From Pseudomonas sp. Q2-TVG4-2 (GTDB taxonomy: Bacteria; Pseudomonadota; Gammaproteobacteria; Pseudomonadales; Pseudomonadaceae): 64,000 bases of DNA. Positions 8,294 through 15,791 of this stretch are shown here, piece after piece. Location of the stretch: NCBI RefSeq assembly GCF_013620795.1, contig NZ_LGLW01000003.1, forward strand, positions 124,001-188,000, in the 5' to 3' direction. The notes under the pieces were generated by a model, which worked only from the letters and a program-made list of their open reading frames with translations, searched no databases and was not told the DNA's origin. Within the stretch, counting starts at the first letter, position 1. Each line of letters opens with the position of its first letter. The position numbers and the translations under genes were made by a program.

Positions 8294-8557
8294 TCAGGGC
8301 AGGGCTGTCTCGGCATAGGTGCGTGTCGCCAGCCCCAGCTGGGAGCGGAAGCTTTCCATGTCGAACATGGTGCAGATGCCGCAGATCTGCCCGCTCGGCG
8401 TCAGGGTCCAAAACGCCATGGCTGAGATGCTGAGTACCTTGTCGCTAGGCGGATAGCCGAGAGCGGCGCTCTCGATGGTGCCGATCAGCGTTGCTCCAGA
8501 TAAGCTCGCCGCTGTAGCTCTCGAGAGCGTCACTTGGCAATCGTAAGACCGATGCAC
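8294..8557 (-). pseudogene. Truncated SnoaL/NTF2-like gene remnant
   Basis: The C-terminal ~65 residues (GTIESAALGYPPSDKVLSIS, AMAFWTLTPSGQI, FDMESFRSQLGL) resemble the end of SnoaL-like polyketide-cyclase-fold proteins: the LGxPPSxK strand, an FWxLTPxGQI strand and the final QLGL helix. The first ~25 residues (to about SLSGATLI) do not look like that fold, and a full protein would need roughly 60-80 more N-terminal residues, for which there is no room before the neighbouring dehydrogenase stop at 8569. I read it as a 5'-deleted remnant. A short functional protein is possible but unlikely. Confidence 0.5.
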
Positions 8558-8568
8558 TGTCCTACCGG

Positions 8569-9579
8569 TTAGCGACCTCGCCGCCCCAATAGAGCAACCA
8601 GTGCCGCCGCCCCTACCGCCACGGCGGCCGTGGTCGCAACCGGGTGTTGCGTAGCGCGGGCATAGAGGCTGCGCGTCAGCACCCTGCCGGGGTAGTCGCC
8701 GCTGGTTTTGCCGTCACCGGCCGCGCCAACATCACCGGCATAGAGCGCGCCGCGTGGATGGCGGTCCGGTCGCCCGCTCTGGATAGCGTCATAAACGAAG
8801 GTGCGGTTGACCCAATCGGCCAGACGCGGGGCATTCTGGGCCAGCTTCGACAGCAGCTTGGCGTTGCCGATATAGACGTCGCGTTGGGGATGCTCAGCGG
8901 CGTGCAGAATTGCCCGGGCAACCACCTCTGGCGCATAGACCGGTGGGGGAAACACTGGGGCGCTGGGCAGGTAGTTCTTCGAGTGGTCCATGAACTGGGT
9001 ATCGGTTGAAGACGGCCGTACCAGCGTCACGGAAACAGGCGTGCGGGATTTCTGCAGCTCGACCCGCAACACATCGGTCATCGCCTTGATCGCGTGCTTG
9101 CTGGCGCTGTAGCTGCTATGAAAGGGCAGGGCATTGGCGGACTCGACGCTGCCGACGTTGATCAGCGCACCGCCTTTGTCACGCAGATGTCTCACAGCGA
9201 TGGAAGAGCCGTAGTGGGTGCCCCAGAAGTTGGTCTGCATGACCTGCTGATGGTCCTCATCGCTGACTTCGTCGAAACGTCCCCAGACGGAGCTGCCGGC
9301 GTTGTTGATCCAGGTGTCGAAGCCGCCGAAACGCGTGATGGTCTCGCTGGCGACGCGTTCGAGCTGCTCGCGCTGCCCGACATCGGCCATTACGTGCAGC
9401 ACGCGATCACTGGCGTTGAGGTCGCGCTCTATATCCGCCAAGGTCACCTCGTTGCGTGCAACCAGCACGACGCGGGCACCGTGCTCGACAGCCAGGCTGG
9501 CGGTGGCTAGGCCGATGCCGCTCGACGCGCCGGTGATGACGATGACTTGTTCGTGCAAGGGCTTCAGCGAAATACGCAT
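8569..9579 (-). CDS. SDR family oxidoreductase with C-terminal hydrophobic anchor
   Basis: A 336-residue classical short-chain dehydrogenase. The cofactor motif TGASSGIG is at residues 16-23, NNAG at 92-95, catalytic Ser ~144, Tyr157 and Lys161 (YSASK). Residues ~255-310 form an extra tail not found in minimal SDRs, and the protein ends with an alanine/valine-rich hydrophobic segment (AAVAVGAAALVALLG) and basic residues, a possible C-terminal membrane anchor. Substrate is unknown. It lies just before a SnoaL-like remnant on the same strand. Confidence 0.8.
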   Translation of the reverse strand: MRISLKPLHEQVIVITGASSGIGLATASLAVEHGARVVLVARNEVTLADIERDLNASDRVLHVMADVGQREQLERVASETITRFGGFDTWINNAGSSVWGRFDEVSDEDHQQVMQTNFWGTHYGSSIAVRHLRDKGGALINVGSVESANALPFHSSYSASKHAIKAMTDVLRVELQKSRTPVSVTLVRPSSTDTQFMDHSKNYLPSAPVFPPPVYAPEVVARAILHAAEHPQRDVYIGNAKLLSKLAQNAPRLADWVNRTFVYDAIQSGRPDRHPRGALYAGDVGAAGDGKTSGDYPGRVLTRSLYARATQHPVATTAAVAVGAAALVALLGRRGR

Positions 9580-9773
9580 CGGGGCTTCTCCTCGGCTAAC
9601 CGGCAGGGGTTGGTTTGGTAGAAGCCTCAGCCCCGCTTGCGGTTCCCAGGTAGGCGATGGATGGCGTGGACGACCGATTGTTGGTTTCGCCTGCGCGGGG
9701 CTACTCGGAGGGCGCTAATCGGGGACGTCCGTTTCGTCCAATGCTCAGTCTGGGACGCCGCAAGCCGCTACGG

Positions 9774-10220
9774 CTAGCGACGGAGAGGCTGGCCTGGCGT
9801 TTGATGAGCGGATGCCACCAGCCCTTCGGCTTCGTGCAGTTCATCCTGTGGCGGGGATGGCGGCGGCGGGGTAGGGCCGGTGGGTTGCGCGGGCGGATGG
9901 CTGCGCTGAAGCCTGGGCTGCGCCTGACCATCGACCCACCAGTCCAAGGTTGCGTCAACGCGGCCGTTGGCCGAGAGGCCGAGGCGGTTGTTGATCGGGC
10001 ATTGGTTGTCGCTGCGGCTGGTCAGCTTGCCGGACTGGCGCGTTCGACTGGTGCCGGCCGCGCCAGTTGTGGCGACCTCTAATCGATACTCGACCTGGTG
10101 CGCCTGCGGGCTACTGACGCATAGCCGCAGCGCCAGGTGGTCCTGGCCTTCGGCGATCAGCTCGAGCTGTGCCTCAACCATTGCGGGAGCGGCTGCGAGA
10201 AGCCAGGAAGCAAGGGTCAT
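9774..10220 (-). CDS. csgH: Curli-like fibre chaperone CsgH (CsgC-like)
   Basis: About 148 residues: a signal peptide (MTLASWLLAAAPAMVEA), a ~90-residue beta-rich domain with YRLEVATTG, GTSRTRQSGK and LGLSANGRVDATLDW, which fits the CsgH/CsgC fold of periplasmic inhibitors of premature curlin polymerisation, and an unusual proline-rich tail (PTGPTPPPPSPPQ). I chose the ATG at 10220 because GGGAG lies 9 bases upstream; the ATG at 10229 would abut that site directly. It is the last gene of the curli-like operon, 46 bases after csgA. Naming depends mainly on context plus this motif pattern. Confidence 0.6.
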   Translation of the reverse strand: MTLASWLLAAAPAMVEAQLELIAEGQDHLALRLCVSSPQAHQVEYRLEVATTGAAGTSRTRQSGKLTSRSDNQCPINNRLGLSANGRVDATLDWWVDGQAQPRLQRSHPPAQPTGPTPPPPSPPQDELHEAEGLVASAHQTPGQPLRR

Positions 10221-10266
10221 TGTCAGCATCTCCCATAGGCCCCGTGTAAGTGCGCCAGCTATCTGT

Positions 10267-11193
10267 CTAGCGCTGGTTGACGGTCGCCACGTTGCCAGTG
10301 CCCGACTGCTGGATCACCGCGTTCATCCCTGCGGCGCTCTGCATGATGAAGGCCTGGTTGGCCGAACCCATCTGGCTGACGCGAGCCTCGTTGTATTCGG
10401 CCAGTTGGCGAACGTCGGCCAGGTTGCCGTCGCCGTTTTGCACGATGCTGGCCCGGTTGCCATCGAACCACTGCACCAGTTCGACGCTGTTGTCATTCCC
10501 AACCGACGAGCCTCTGAATTCGTTGCCTCGCCCGCTCTGCTCGACGGCTAACAGGTTGCTATCGCCGACCTGATTGAACGTGACCTCACCGAACAGTGTG
10601 TTCTGCGCGATCTGTGCACTGTTCAGGTTGCCGTTCTGGGCGAGGGATATCCGCCCGGCATCGCCCTGATCGATGGAGGCCAGGTTCTCGTCACCGACTT
10701 GGTAAACGGCCGTTTGCGTACCGTGGTAGAGGCCGTCCTGGGTCAGGGTCACCGAGTTGTCGTTACCGATCTGATACGCCTCGGCCTGGGCGAAGCCCTG
10801 TTGCGTGGCGGAAATGTAGTTGCGGTCTCCAACGCTACTGGTCTGCAGCTCGTTGGCATACCAGGTCTGCTCGACCTTAGCGCGGTTGCCGGTGCCCTGC
10901 TGATAAACGCTTGCGGTACCGAAATGGCTTTCAGGTCCTTGATAGACAGAGGCTTCGTTGTCGCTGCCGATCTGTACGAGGGTCGCCAGGTTCGATTCGG
11001 CGAACTGATAGACCGAGCCCGTGTTACCGGTGCCGTTCTGCCGGATCAGGGCCTCGTGAAGCACGCCGGTCTGCTCGGCGGTGGCGATGTTGTCGGTGCC
11101 GGTTTGTTCGATCCGTAGCCTGTTGTCGGCATGCAGATCGCTGGCAACGGCCAACAGGAAGGTGAGTGCGACGGGGGCCAACTTGCTGCGCAT
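10267..11193 (-). CDS. csgA: Curlin-repeat amyloid subunit (CsgA-like), long form
   Basis: A 308-residue secreted protein: a signal peptide to about residue 22 (MRSKLAPVALTFLLAVASDL then HA), then about thirteen 21-24-residue units rich in Q, N, G, S with the curlin pattern QxGxxNxAxxxQ. E. coli CsgA is 151 residues with five units, so this is about twice as long. Units have diverged from one another, some with SSVGDRN in place of the usual Q. AAGGAA stands 7 bases before the ATG at 11193; the longer frame to 11235 overlaps csgB and lacks a signal peptide at its start. Expected role: major subunit of an extracellular functional amyloid. Confidence 0.8.
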   Translation of the reverse strand: MRSKLAPVALTFLLAVASDLHADNRLRIEQTGTDNIATAEQTGVLHEALIRQNGTGNTGSVYQFAESNLATLVQIGSDNEASVYQGPESHFGTASVYQQGTGNRAKVEQTWYANELQTSSVGDRNYISATQQGFAQAEAYQIGNDNSVTLTQDGLYHGTQTAVYQVGDENLASIDQGDAGRISLAQNGNLNSAQIAQNTLFGEVTFNQVGDSNLLAVEQSGRGNEFRGSSVGNDNSVELVQWFDGNRASIVQNGDGNLADVRQLAEYNEARVSQMGSANQAFIMQSAAGMNAVIQQSGTGNVATVNQR

Positions 11194-11218
11194 GGCAAAT
11201 TCCTTTTTCTTTATTGTT

Positions 11219-11707
11219 TTATCGGTGTTGGACAATTTGTATGCGCTGGTCGCTTCCGTACTGAATGACGGTGCTGCTCAAGCCACTGCCGAGCTGTTCG
11301 ATGCTGGCGTTGTTGTTGGCACCCACCTGGGCGATGGCGGCCTGGTTATCGCTGCCGATCTGGCTGATGTCGGCTATGTTGCCCTGGCCGATCTGAAGGA
11401 TGCTGGCGAGCTGGTTATCACCCTGTTGGAGGATGAAGGCCTGCTGATCGCTGCCCTGCTGAATGATGCTGGAAAGTTGGTTTTCGCCGATCTGGCTGAG
11501 GTCGGCCAGATTGTCGCTGCCTTGTTGCAGCACCTGCGCGGTCTGGCCGTCGGGAAGTTGCAGGGCGAGCGCCGCGGGGTTGCCAAGGTTGAGCGAGCCC
11601 TCGGCTAGGTCGGCGTTGTCCAGCAGGTCGGCCGCTTGAAGCGAGGCGTGGGAAGCGAGCAGAAGGGCGGCGAACAAGCCGCGGCGGAACAGCGCTATAC
11701 GATCCAT
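11219..11707 (-). CDS. csgB: Curlin-repeat minor subunit / nucleator (CsgB-like)
   Basis: A 162-residue protein with a signal peptide (to ~residue 25, ...SHASLQAAD) and five to six curlin units such as QQGSDNLADLSQIGENQLSS and QIGSDNQAAIAQVGANNNAS. It ends with the basic unit IQYGSDQRIQIVQHR, as CsgB nucleators often do. It precedes csgA by 25 bases, the usual csgB-csgA order. GAGGTG lies just before the ATG. Confidence 0.78.
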   Translation of the reverse strand: MDRIALFRRGLFAALLLASHASLQAADLLDNADLAEGSLNLGNPAALALQLPDGQTAQVLQQGSDNLADLSQIGENQLSSIIQQGSDQQAFILQQGDNQLASILQIGQGNIADISQIGSDNQAAIAQVGANNNASIEQLGSGLSSTVIQYGSDQRIQIVQHR

Positions 11708-11827
11708 GCAGGCACCTCGGAGTAGTGCTTGGATTCTTGACGGGTGACGAGGCGGTGAACATCCATCGAACGGTGCAAAACAACCGCTTCGCGATGAGCG
11801 GAGCGAATTAAGTCTGCCAGGCGCTGG

Positions 11828-12250
11828 TTACAGCTCATCGCGATCCATGTCGAAGGTGTCCTGAAGCAGATTTTGCAGCTTGCTGCGGTTGATCTCTTCC
11901 AGGATGAGCTGCGCCGCTTGCGTGGCAATCGCCTCGATTTCGGCGACGTTGGGTTGCAGGAAGCGGCGGTAGACGGTGCGCTGGCCATACTCCACCCAGA
12001 CCAGACTGCCCCAGCGCGCTGAAGGCCGTTCGCGCACCACCAGGTCATTTTCAAGCTCCCTGGCGTCTTGCAGCTGGAAGCTCAGGTAGCGGTGAAAGTC
12101 GTGCCCGAAGCGGGTGATGGTGTTATCGATGATCAGCCCGCTCAGTTCTGCCTCGCGCTCCGCCTGTTCCGATGCCTCCTGCGCCTGCAGTGGGCTGAGC
12201 AGGACGAGCAGTAACAGGCCGAGCGTCAGGCGTGACACGACTCGGACCAA
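11828..12250 (-). CDS. csgE: Curli assembly/export factor CsgE
   Basis: A 140-residue periplasmic protein with a signal peptide (to ~residue 24). ELSGLIIDNTITRFGHDFHR and YGQRTVYRRFLQPN are characteristic CsgE segments. In E. coli CsgE forms a nonameric cap that delivers curlin subunits to the CsgG pore. Its start overlaps the regulator gene by 25 bases, and 120 bases separate it from csgB. No csgF or csgG follows it. Confidence 0.82.
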   Translation of the reverse strand: MVRVVSRLTLGLLLLVLLSPLQAQEASEQAEREAELSGLIIDNTITRFGHDFHRYLSFQLQDARELENDLVVRERPSARWGSLVWVEYGQRTVYRRFLQPNVAEIEAIATQAAQLILEEINRSKLQNLLQDTFDMDRDEL

Positions 12251-12888
12251 TCCAGCCGGCCACGCAGAAGGAACGCTGCTTCGGCACGGTTGGAGGCGCC
12301 AATCTTGCGCAACAGGTTGTGGATGTGGCTCTTGATGGTGTGCGGGCTCAAGCAGAGCTGCTCGGCGATCTCGGCGTTGGACAGGCCCTTGCCGGCCAGG
12401 CTGAGAATTTCACGCTCGCGCAGCGTCAGCGATGGCTTGCTGCCAGCCAGCTGACGCATTCGCCGCCACTGGCTGAGCAGGCGTTCTGTCAGGACGCGCG
12501 GTAGCCAATCGCCGCCGTCGAGCAGTACCTGGATGCCATCGAGCAGGTGCTCACGGGTGGCGTGGCTGTAGAACACGCCACGAATTCCGGGGTGCTTGTC
12601 CACCAGCTGTTCGGCCTGCTCCGGGGCGATGTTGACCAGCGCCACGGGCGTCTGCTCGTTGAGCTGATCGAGAAGCGTGGAAAGTTGTTCGGTCTGGCTG
12701 TTGCCTGCATCGACCAGATAAAGATCGGTGGTCGTTCTGGCCGTTTCCTCTAGCCGCGCCAGGGCGACGTCCAGTTGAGCCTGCTCGCCAAGAAAATGTT
12801 TGAAGAACAGTCCCAGAAGTTCATTTCCGGTGAGCAGGGTAACGCTAGGCTGGTTACGGTCCTGGTGAGTGAAATCCGCTTCGTCCAT
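12226..12888 (-). CDS. csgD: LuxR-family transcriptional regulator (CsgD-like)
   Basis: A 220-residue protein: an N-terminal receiver-like region (~15-140) that lacks the acidic pocket expected for phosphorylation, and a C-terminal LuxR helix-turn-helix at ~150-215 (LTLREREILSLAGKGLSNAE, then SPHTIKSHIHNLLRKI). The ATG at 12888 has AAGGA 8 bases upstream; the longer frame to 13068 is rejected. Being first in the operon with csgE-csgB-csgA-csgH, it is the likely activator of the amyloid genes. CsgD is the closest named functional match; orthology is not proven. Confidence 0.75.
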   Translation of the reverse strand: MDEADFTHQDRNQPSVTLLTGNELLGLFFKHFLGEQAQLDVALARLEETARTTTDLYLVDAGNSQTEQLSTLLDQLNEQTPVALVNIAPEQAEQLVDKHPGIRGVFYSHATREHLLDGIQVLLDGGDWLPRVLTERLLSQWRRMRQLAGSKPSLTLREREILSLAGKGLSNAEIAEQLCLSPHTIKSHIHNLLRKIGASNRAEAAFLLRGRLDWSESCHA

Positions 12889-13090
12889 GTTCAATCCTTG
12901 GTCTTGGGTGCCGTTGTGCCGCGTAGAAAAGTTACTAAACGACCGGAGCAAAATGATGAAGTTCAGCATCCAGGCTGCGATTGAGCGGCGATCTGCGCTG
13001 GAATGAAGAGAACCCGACGGGCGGTTGAGAAAAGCTTCCTGTGGACCGAATGGGCTAAGGTGAGTCAATCACCCATACGATGGAGCCGGC

Positions 13091-14791
13091 ATGAGCAGAC
13101 CCCCACGCGAACTTACACTCCGCGCGTTGCTCACCGGCTTGCTGCTCGGAGCCCTGCTGACCCCTTCGAATATCTACTCGGGATTGAAGATCGGCTGGTC
13201 ATTCAACATGTCGATCATTGCGCTGCTGGTCGGTTTCGCCATCTGGCAGAGTCTGGCGCGAGTCTTTCGCTGGCCGGTCTGGTCGCTGCATGAAAGCAAT
13301 ATCAACCAGACCGCCGCCTCGTCCGCTGCCTCGATCATTTCCAGCGGTCTGGTGGCGCCGATTCCCGCCTATACGTTGATCACCGGGCAGCAGCTGGATG
13401 CGTTGCCCCTGACCGCCTGGGTGTTCTCGGTGAGCTTTCTCGGTATCTGGGTGGCCTGGTATCTGCGCCCATCGCTGATCGTCGAGGCGCAACTGCGCTT
13501 TCCCGAGGGCATGGCGACCCTGGCGACCATGCAGCAGATCTACAGCCACGGCGCGGAAGCGACCAGACGGTTGATAGTCCTCGGCGCTGCCGCAGTGCTA
13601 GCGGCGTTGGGCAAGCTGATCGACAGTCTGCTGTGGACGTTGCCACGCTGGGCGCCAAGTGCGCAGCTGGAGCGGCTCACCTTTAGTTTCGAGCCGTCGC
13701 TGCTGCTGCTGGGTTTCGGCGGCATCATCGGCCTACGGGTCGGTCTGTCGCTGTTGCTCGGCGCCGTTCTGGCCTGGGGGCTGCTCGCGCCCTGGCTGAT
13801 TGCCGAAGGACTGGTGAGCATGCCGGTTGATGCCAGTGGCCCGCAGTTCGCGCTGTTGATCGAGTGGCTGCTGTGGCCCGGCGTGAGCCTGATGGTGTGC
13901 GCCACGCTGACCTCGCTCGGGTTGCGTTTGTTGCGGGCGCAACGAGAGGACTCGCAGCGCCGCTTGCGGCTACGTCGACCTGCGGCGCGGCCGTTGCTCG
14001 GGCTGGCCTCGGCATCGGTACTGGTTGTATTGATGCAGGTGTCGCTGTTCGACATCCATCCGCTGCTGGCGGCATTGTCGATTCCCCTGGCATTGCTGCT
14101 GGCGATGGTGGCGGCGCGTGTGGTTGGTGCCACCGGCATCCCACCGATCGGTGCCATCGGTCAGTTGTCGCAACTGAGTTTCGGCGCCATCGCACCCGGC
14201 CAGGTGGCGATCAATCTGATGAGTGCCAACACTGCTGGCGGTGCGGCGGGGCAGTGCACCGACCTGCTCAATGACTTCAAGGTCGGGCACGCCATCGGTG
14301 CGACGCCGTCGCGTCAGGTGGTCGCGCAATGCCTGGGCATACTGGTTGGCAGCCTGGTCGGGGTGTTTATCTACCAGCTGTTGATTCCCGACCCGCAGAC
14401 GATGCTGATCACCGCTGAATGGCCCGCACCGGCGGTGGCCACCTGGAAGGCCGTGGCCGAGGCGCTGACGGAGGGGCTGGACTCGATCGGCACTGACGTT
14501 CGCTGGGCGATCGGTGCTGGTGCGCTCGCCGGGGTGCTGCTGGGTACGCTCGAAGGGCTACTGCCGGTCTGGCGGTTGCGCTGGTTGCCGAGCTCCGCGG
14601 CGCTGGGGCTGGCCTTCATCATTCCGGCCTCGATCTCCCTGATGATGACGTTCGGTGCGCTGCTGGCCTGGCTGTTCGCTGCGCGCTGGGGCAGTCTCGC
14701 CGAGCGCTTCGTCATCGTCGCGGCGGCGGGGCTGGTGGCAGGCGAGAGCATGGCCGGGGTTGGCATTTCATTGGCGCAGCTGCTTCGCTGA
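13091..14791 (+). CDS. OPT superfamily oligopeptide/metal-chelate transporter
   Basis: A 566-residue inner-membrane protein with about 14-16 hydrophobic helices. LTPSNIYSGLKIGWSFNMSI near the N-terminus and the internal ATGIPPIGAIGQLSQLSFG and GQCTDLLNDFKVGHAIGATP segments are typical of the OPT family, which takes up small peptides or, in the yellow-stripe-like branch, metal complexes. GGAG precedes the ATG. It is divergent from the curli-like operon across a ~200-base gap. Substrate cannot be assigned. Confidence 0.8.
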   Translation: MSRPPRELTLRALLTGLLLGALLTPSNIYSGLKIGWSFNMSIIALLVGFAIWQSLARVFRWPVWSLHESNINQTAASSAASIISSGLVAPIPAYTLITGQQLDALPLTAWVFSVSFLGIWVAWYLRPSLIVEAQLRFPEGMATLATMQQIYSHGAEATRRLIVLGAAAVLAALGKLIDSLLWTLPRWAPSAQLERLTFSFEPSLLLLGFGGIIGLRVGLSLLLGAVLAWGLLAPWLIAEGLVSMPVDASGPQFALLIEWLLWPGVSLMVCATLTSLGLRLLRAQREDSQRRLRLRRPAARPLLGLASASVLVVLMQVSLFDIHPLLAALSIPLALLLAMVAARVVGATGIPPIGAIGQLSQLSFGAIAPGQVAINLMSANTAGGAAGQCTDLLNDFKVGHAIGATPSRQVVAQCLGILVGSLVGVFIYQLLIPDPQTMLITAEWPAPAVATWKAVAEALTEGLDSIGTDVRWAIGAGALAGVLLGTLEGLLPVWRLRWLPSSAALGLAFIIPASISLMMTFGALLAWLFAARWGSLAERFVIVAAAGLVAGESMAGVGISLAQLLR

Positions 14792-15001
14792 GACGCTAGC
14801 GATGCCGCATGGCGGCTGTCCGATACGATCGCCAGAGCGACGAGTGGTAACACGTGGTGATCGCCGACAAATGGTCGCTCGCGGCGGCCGGTCTGGCGTG
14901 GCCTTTCGCCGTTCAAGAAAGAATTTGTAATGCGCTCGATGCAACCCCTGCGCCTGGCCGCTGCCGGATTAGAGGTACCCCATGGAAAAAGGAGAGCGCA
15001 C

Positions 15002-15316
15002 ATGCAAACGAATAAACTAGCTGCTTTGACTCTAGCCGGTCTGATGTCCACGGGTGTCTTCGCAGCGGGCACCACCGATATGGACAGTGCCACCAGCGGC
15101 GAAACCAAGCATGAGTCGATGGATGGCACAACCACCGATGACACCAACCGCTCGGGCCTGACCACCGGTGCGGGCACCACTACCGAAAGCGGCGAGGAAG
15201 CAGGACCCGGCACTGGTACCGGGACCAGCGTGGGCAACACGACCGGCACTGGCAACAGCGCGACCGGTTCAGGCGCTGGAAGTGGTACCGGCGGCTCTGG
15301 CGGCACGGGTAACTGA
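15002..15316 (+). CDS. Small secreted Gly/Thr/Ser-rich low-complexity protein
   Basis: A 104-residue protein with a signal peptide (MQTNKLAALTLAGLMSTGVF then AA) and a mature part made almost entirely of Gly, Thr, Ser, Asn and a few acidic residues (GTGTGTSVGNTTGTGNSATG). GGAG lies about 9 bases before the ATG at 15002, and a strong terminator follows, which supports a real single-gene unit. A long open frame on the opposite strand is a composition artefact. No family is recognised; the mature part is probably disordered and exported. Confidence 0.65.
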   Translation: MQTNKLAALTLAGLMSTGVFAAGTTDMDSATSGETKHESMDGTTTDDTNRSGLTTGAGTTTESGEEAGPGTGTGTSVGNTTGTGNSATGSGAGSGTGGSGGTGN

Positions 15317-15334
15317 TACGGCCACAGCCAGATG

Positions 15335-15364
15335 AAAGCCCCGGTCTCTGGCTGGGGCTTTTTT
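15335..15364 (+). terminator. Intrinsic terminator
   Basis: AAGCCCC and GGGGCTT form a stem around an 11-base loop, followed by TTTT, 19 bases after the low-complexity gene. Confidence 0.8.
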
Positions 15365-15440
15365 GCGGCAGCCCTGACGCCCAGACGCATGGTCGATGTT
15401 GTTGCGTAAGGCCATCGAGCTGCCTCTTCAGGAGTGAGCT

Positions 15441-15728
15441 ATGGACCTGCGTCTACCGTTTTTTGTAGCAAGCCTGGCATTGGCTTCCGCCGCACTCGCG
15501 ACCGGCACCGGGCCGACCTTGCCGGAAAAAAGCAGGGAGCACCCGTTGGACAATCGCGAGCCACGACAAGAAATCATCGACCGGGATGATAGCCAGCGTC
15601 AGCCACGCCCACCCACGCTCGAGGCGCCGCCTGAGATACCACCGGCCGAGCCGATCGAGCGCCGGCCTAAGCCGGATCCAGAGCGTCGTGGCAGTGAAGC
15701 CAGCGGCAATCCCGCGCCGGCCAGCTGA
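15441..15728 (+). CDS. Small secreted Pro/Arg/Glu-rich protein
   Basis: A 95-residue protein with a signal peptide (MDLRLPFFVASLALASAALA) and a charged, proline-rich mature part (PTLEAPPEIPPAEPIERRPK). AGGAG precedes the ATG by 7 bases and a bidirectional terminator follows. No family recognised; probably disordered in the periplasm. Confidence 0.6.
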   Translation: MDLRLPFFVASLALASAALATGTGPTLPEKSREHPLDNREPRQEIIDRDDSQRQPRPPTLEAPPEIPPAEPIERRPKPDPERRGSEASGNPAPAS

Positions 15729-15743
15729 GCGTCGCGGGATGGC

Positions 15744-15775
15744 AAAAAAAAGGGAGGCCGAGGCCTCCCTTTTTT
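15744..15775. terminator. Bidirectional intrinsic terminator
   Basis: GGGAGGCC and GGCCTCCC form a perfect stem with a two-base centre, flanked by an A-run on the left and a T-run on the right. It can end transcription of the proline-rich protein gene from the left and serA from the right. Confidence 0.85.
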
Positions 15776-15791
15776 GAGAACAACGTTCTGC

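Noticed and set aside
7599..8411. Long N-terminal extension of the 14-residue repeat protein
   Set aside because: The extension has no signal peptide at its start and no family-like sequence. The ATG at 7952 has a ribosome site and starts a clear signal peptide.
14371..15390. A 339-codon minus-strand frame across the OPT gene end and the Gly/Thr-rich gene
   Set aside because: Pro/Val-rich translation is the complement of a Gly/Thr repeat tract. No ribosome site and a terminator for the plus strand lies within it.
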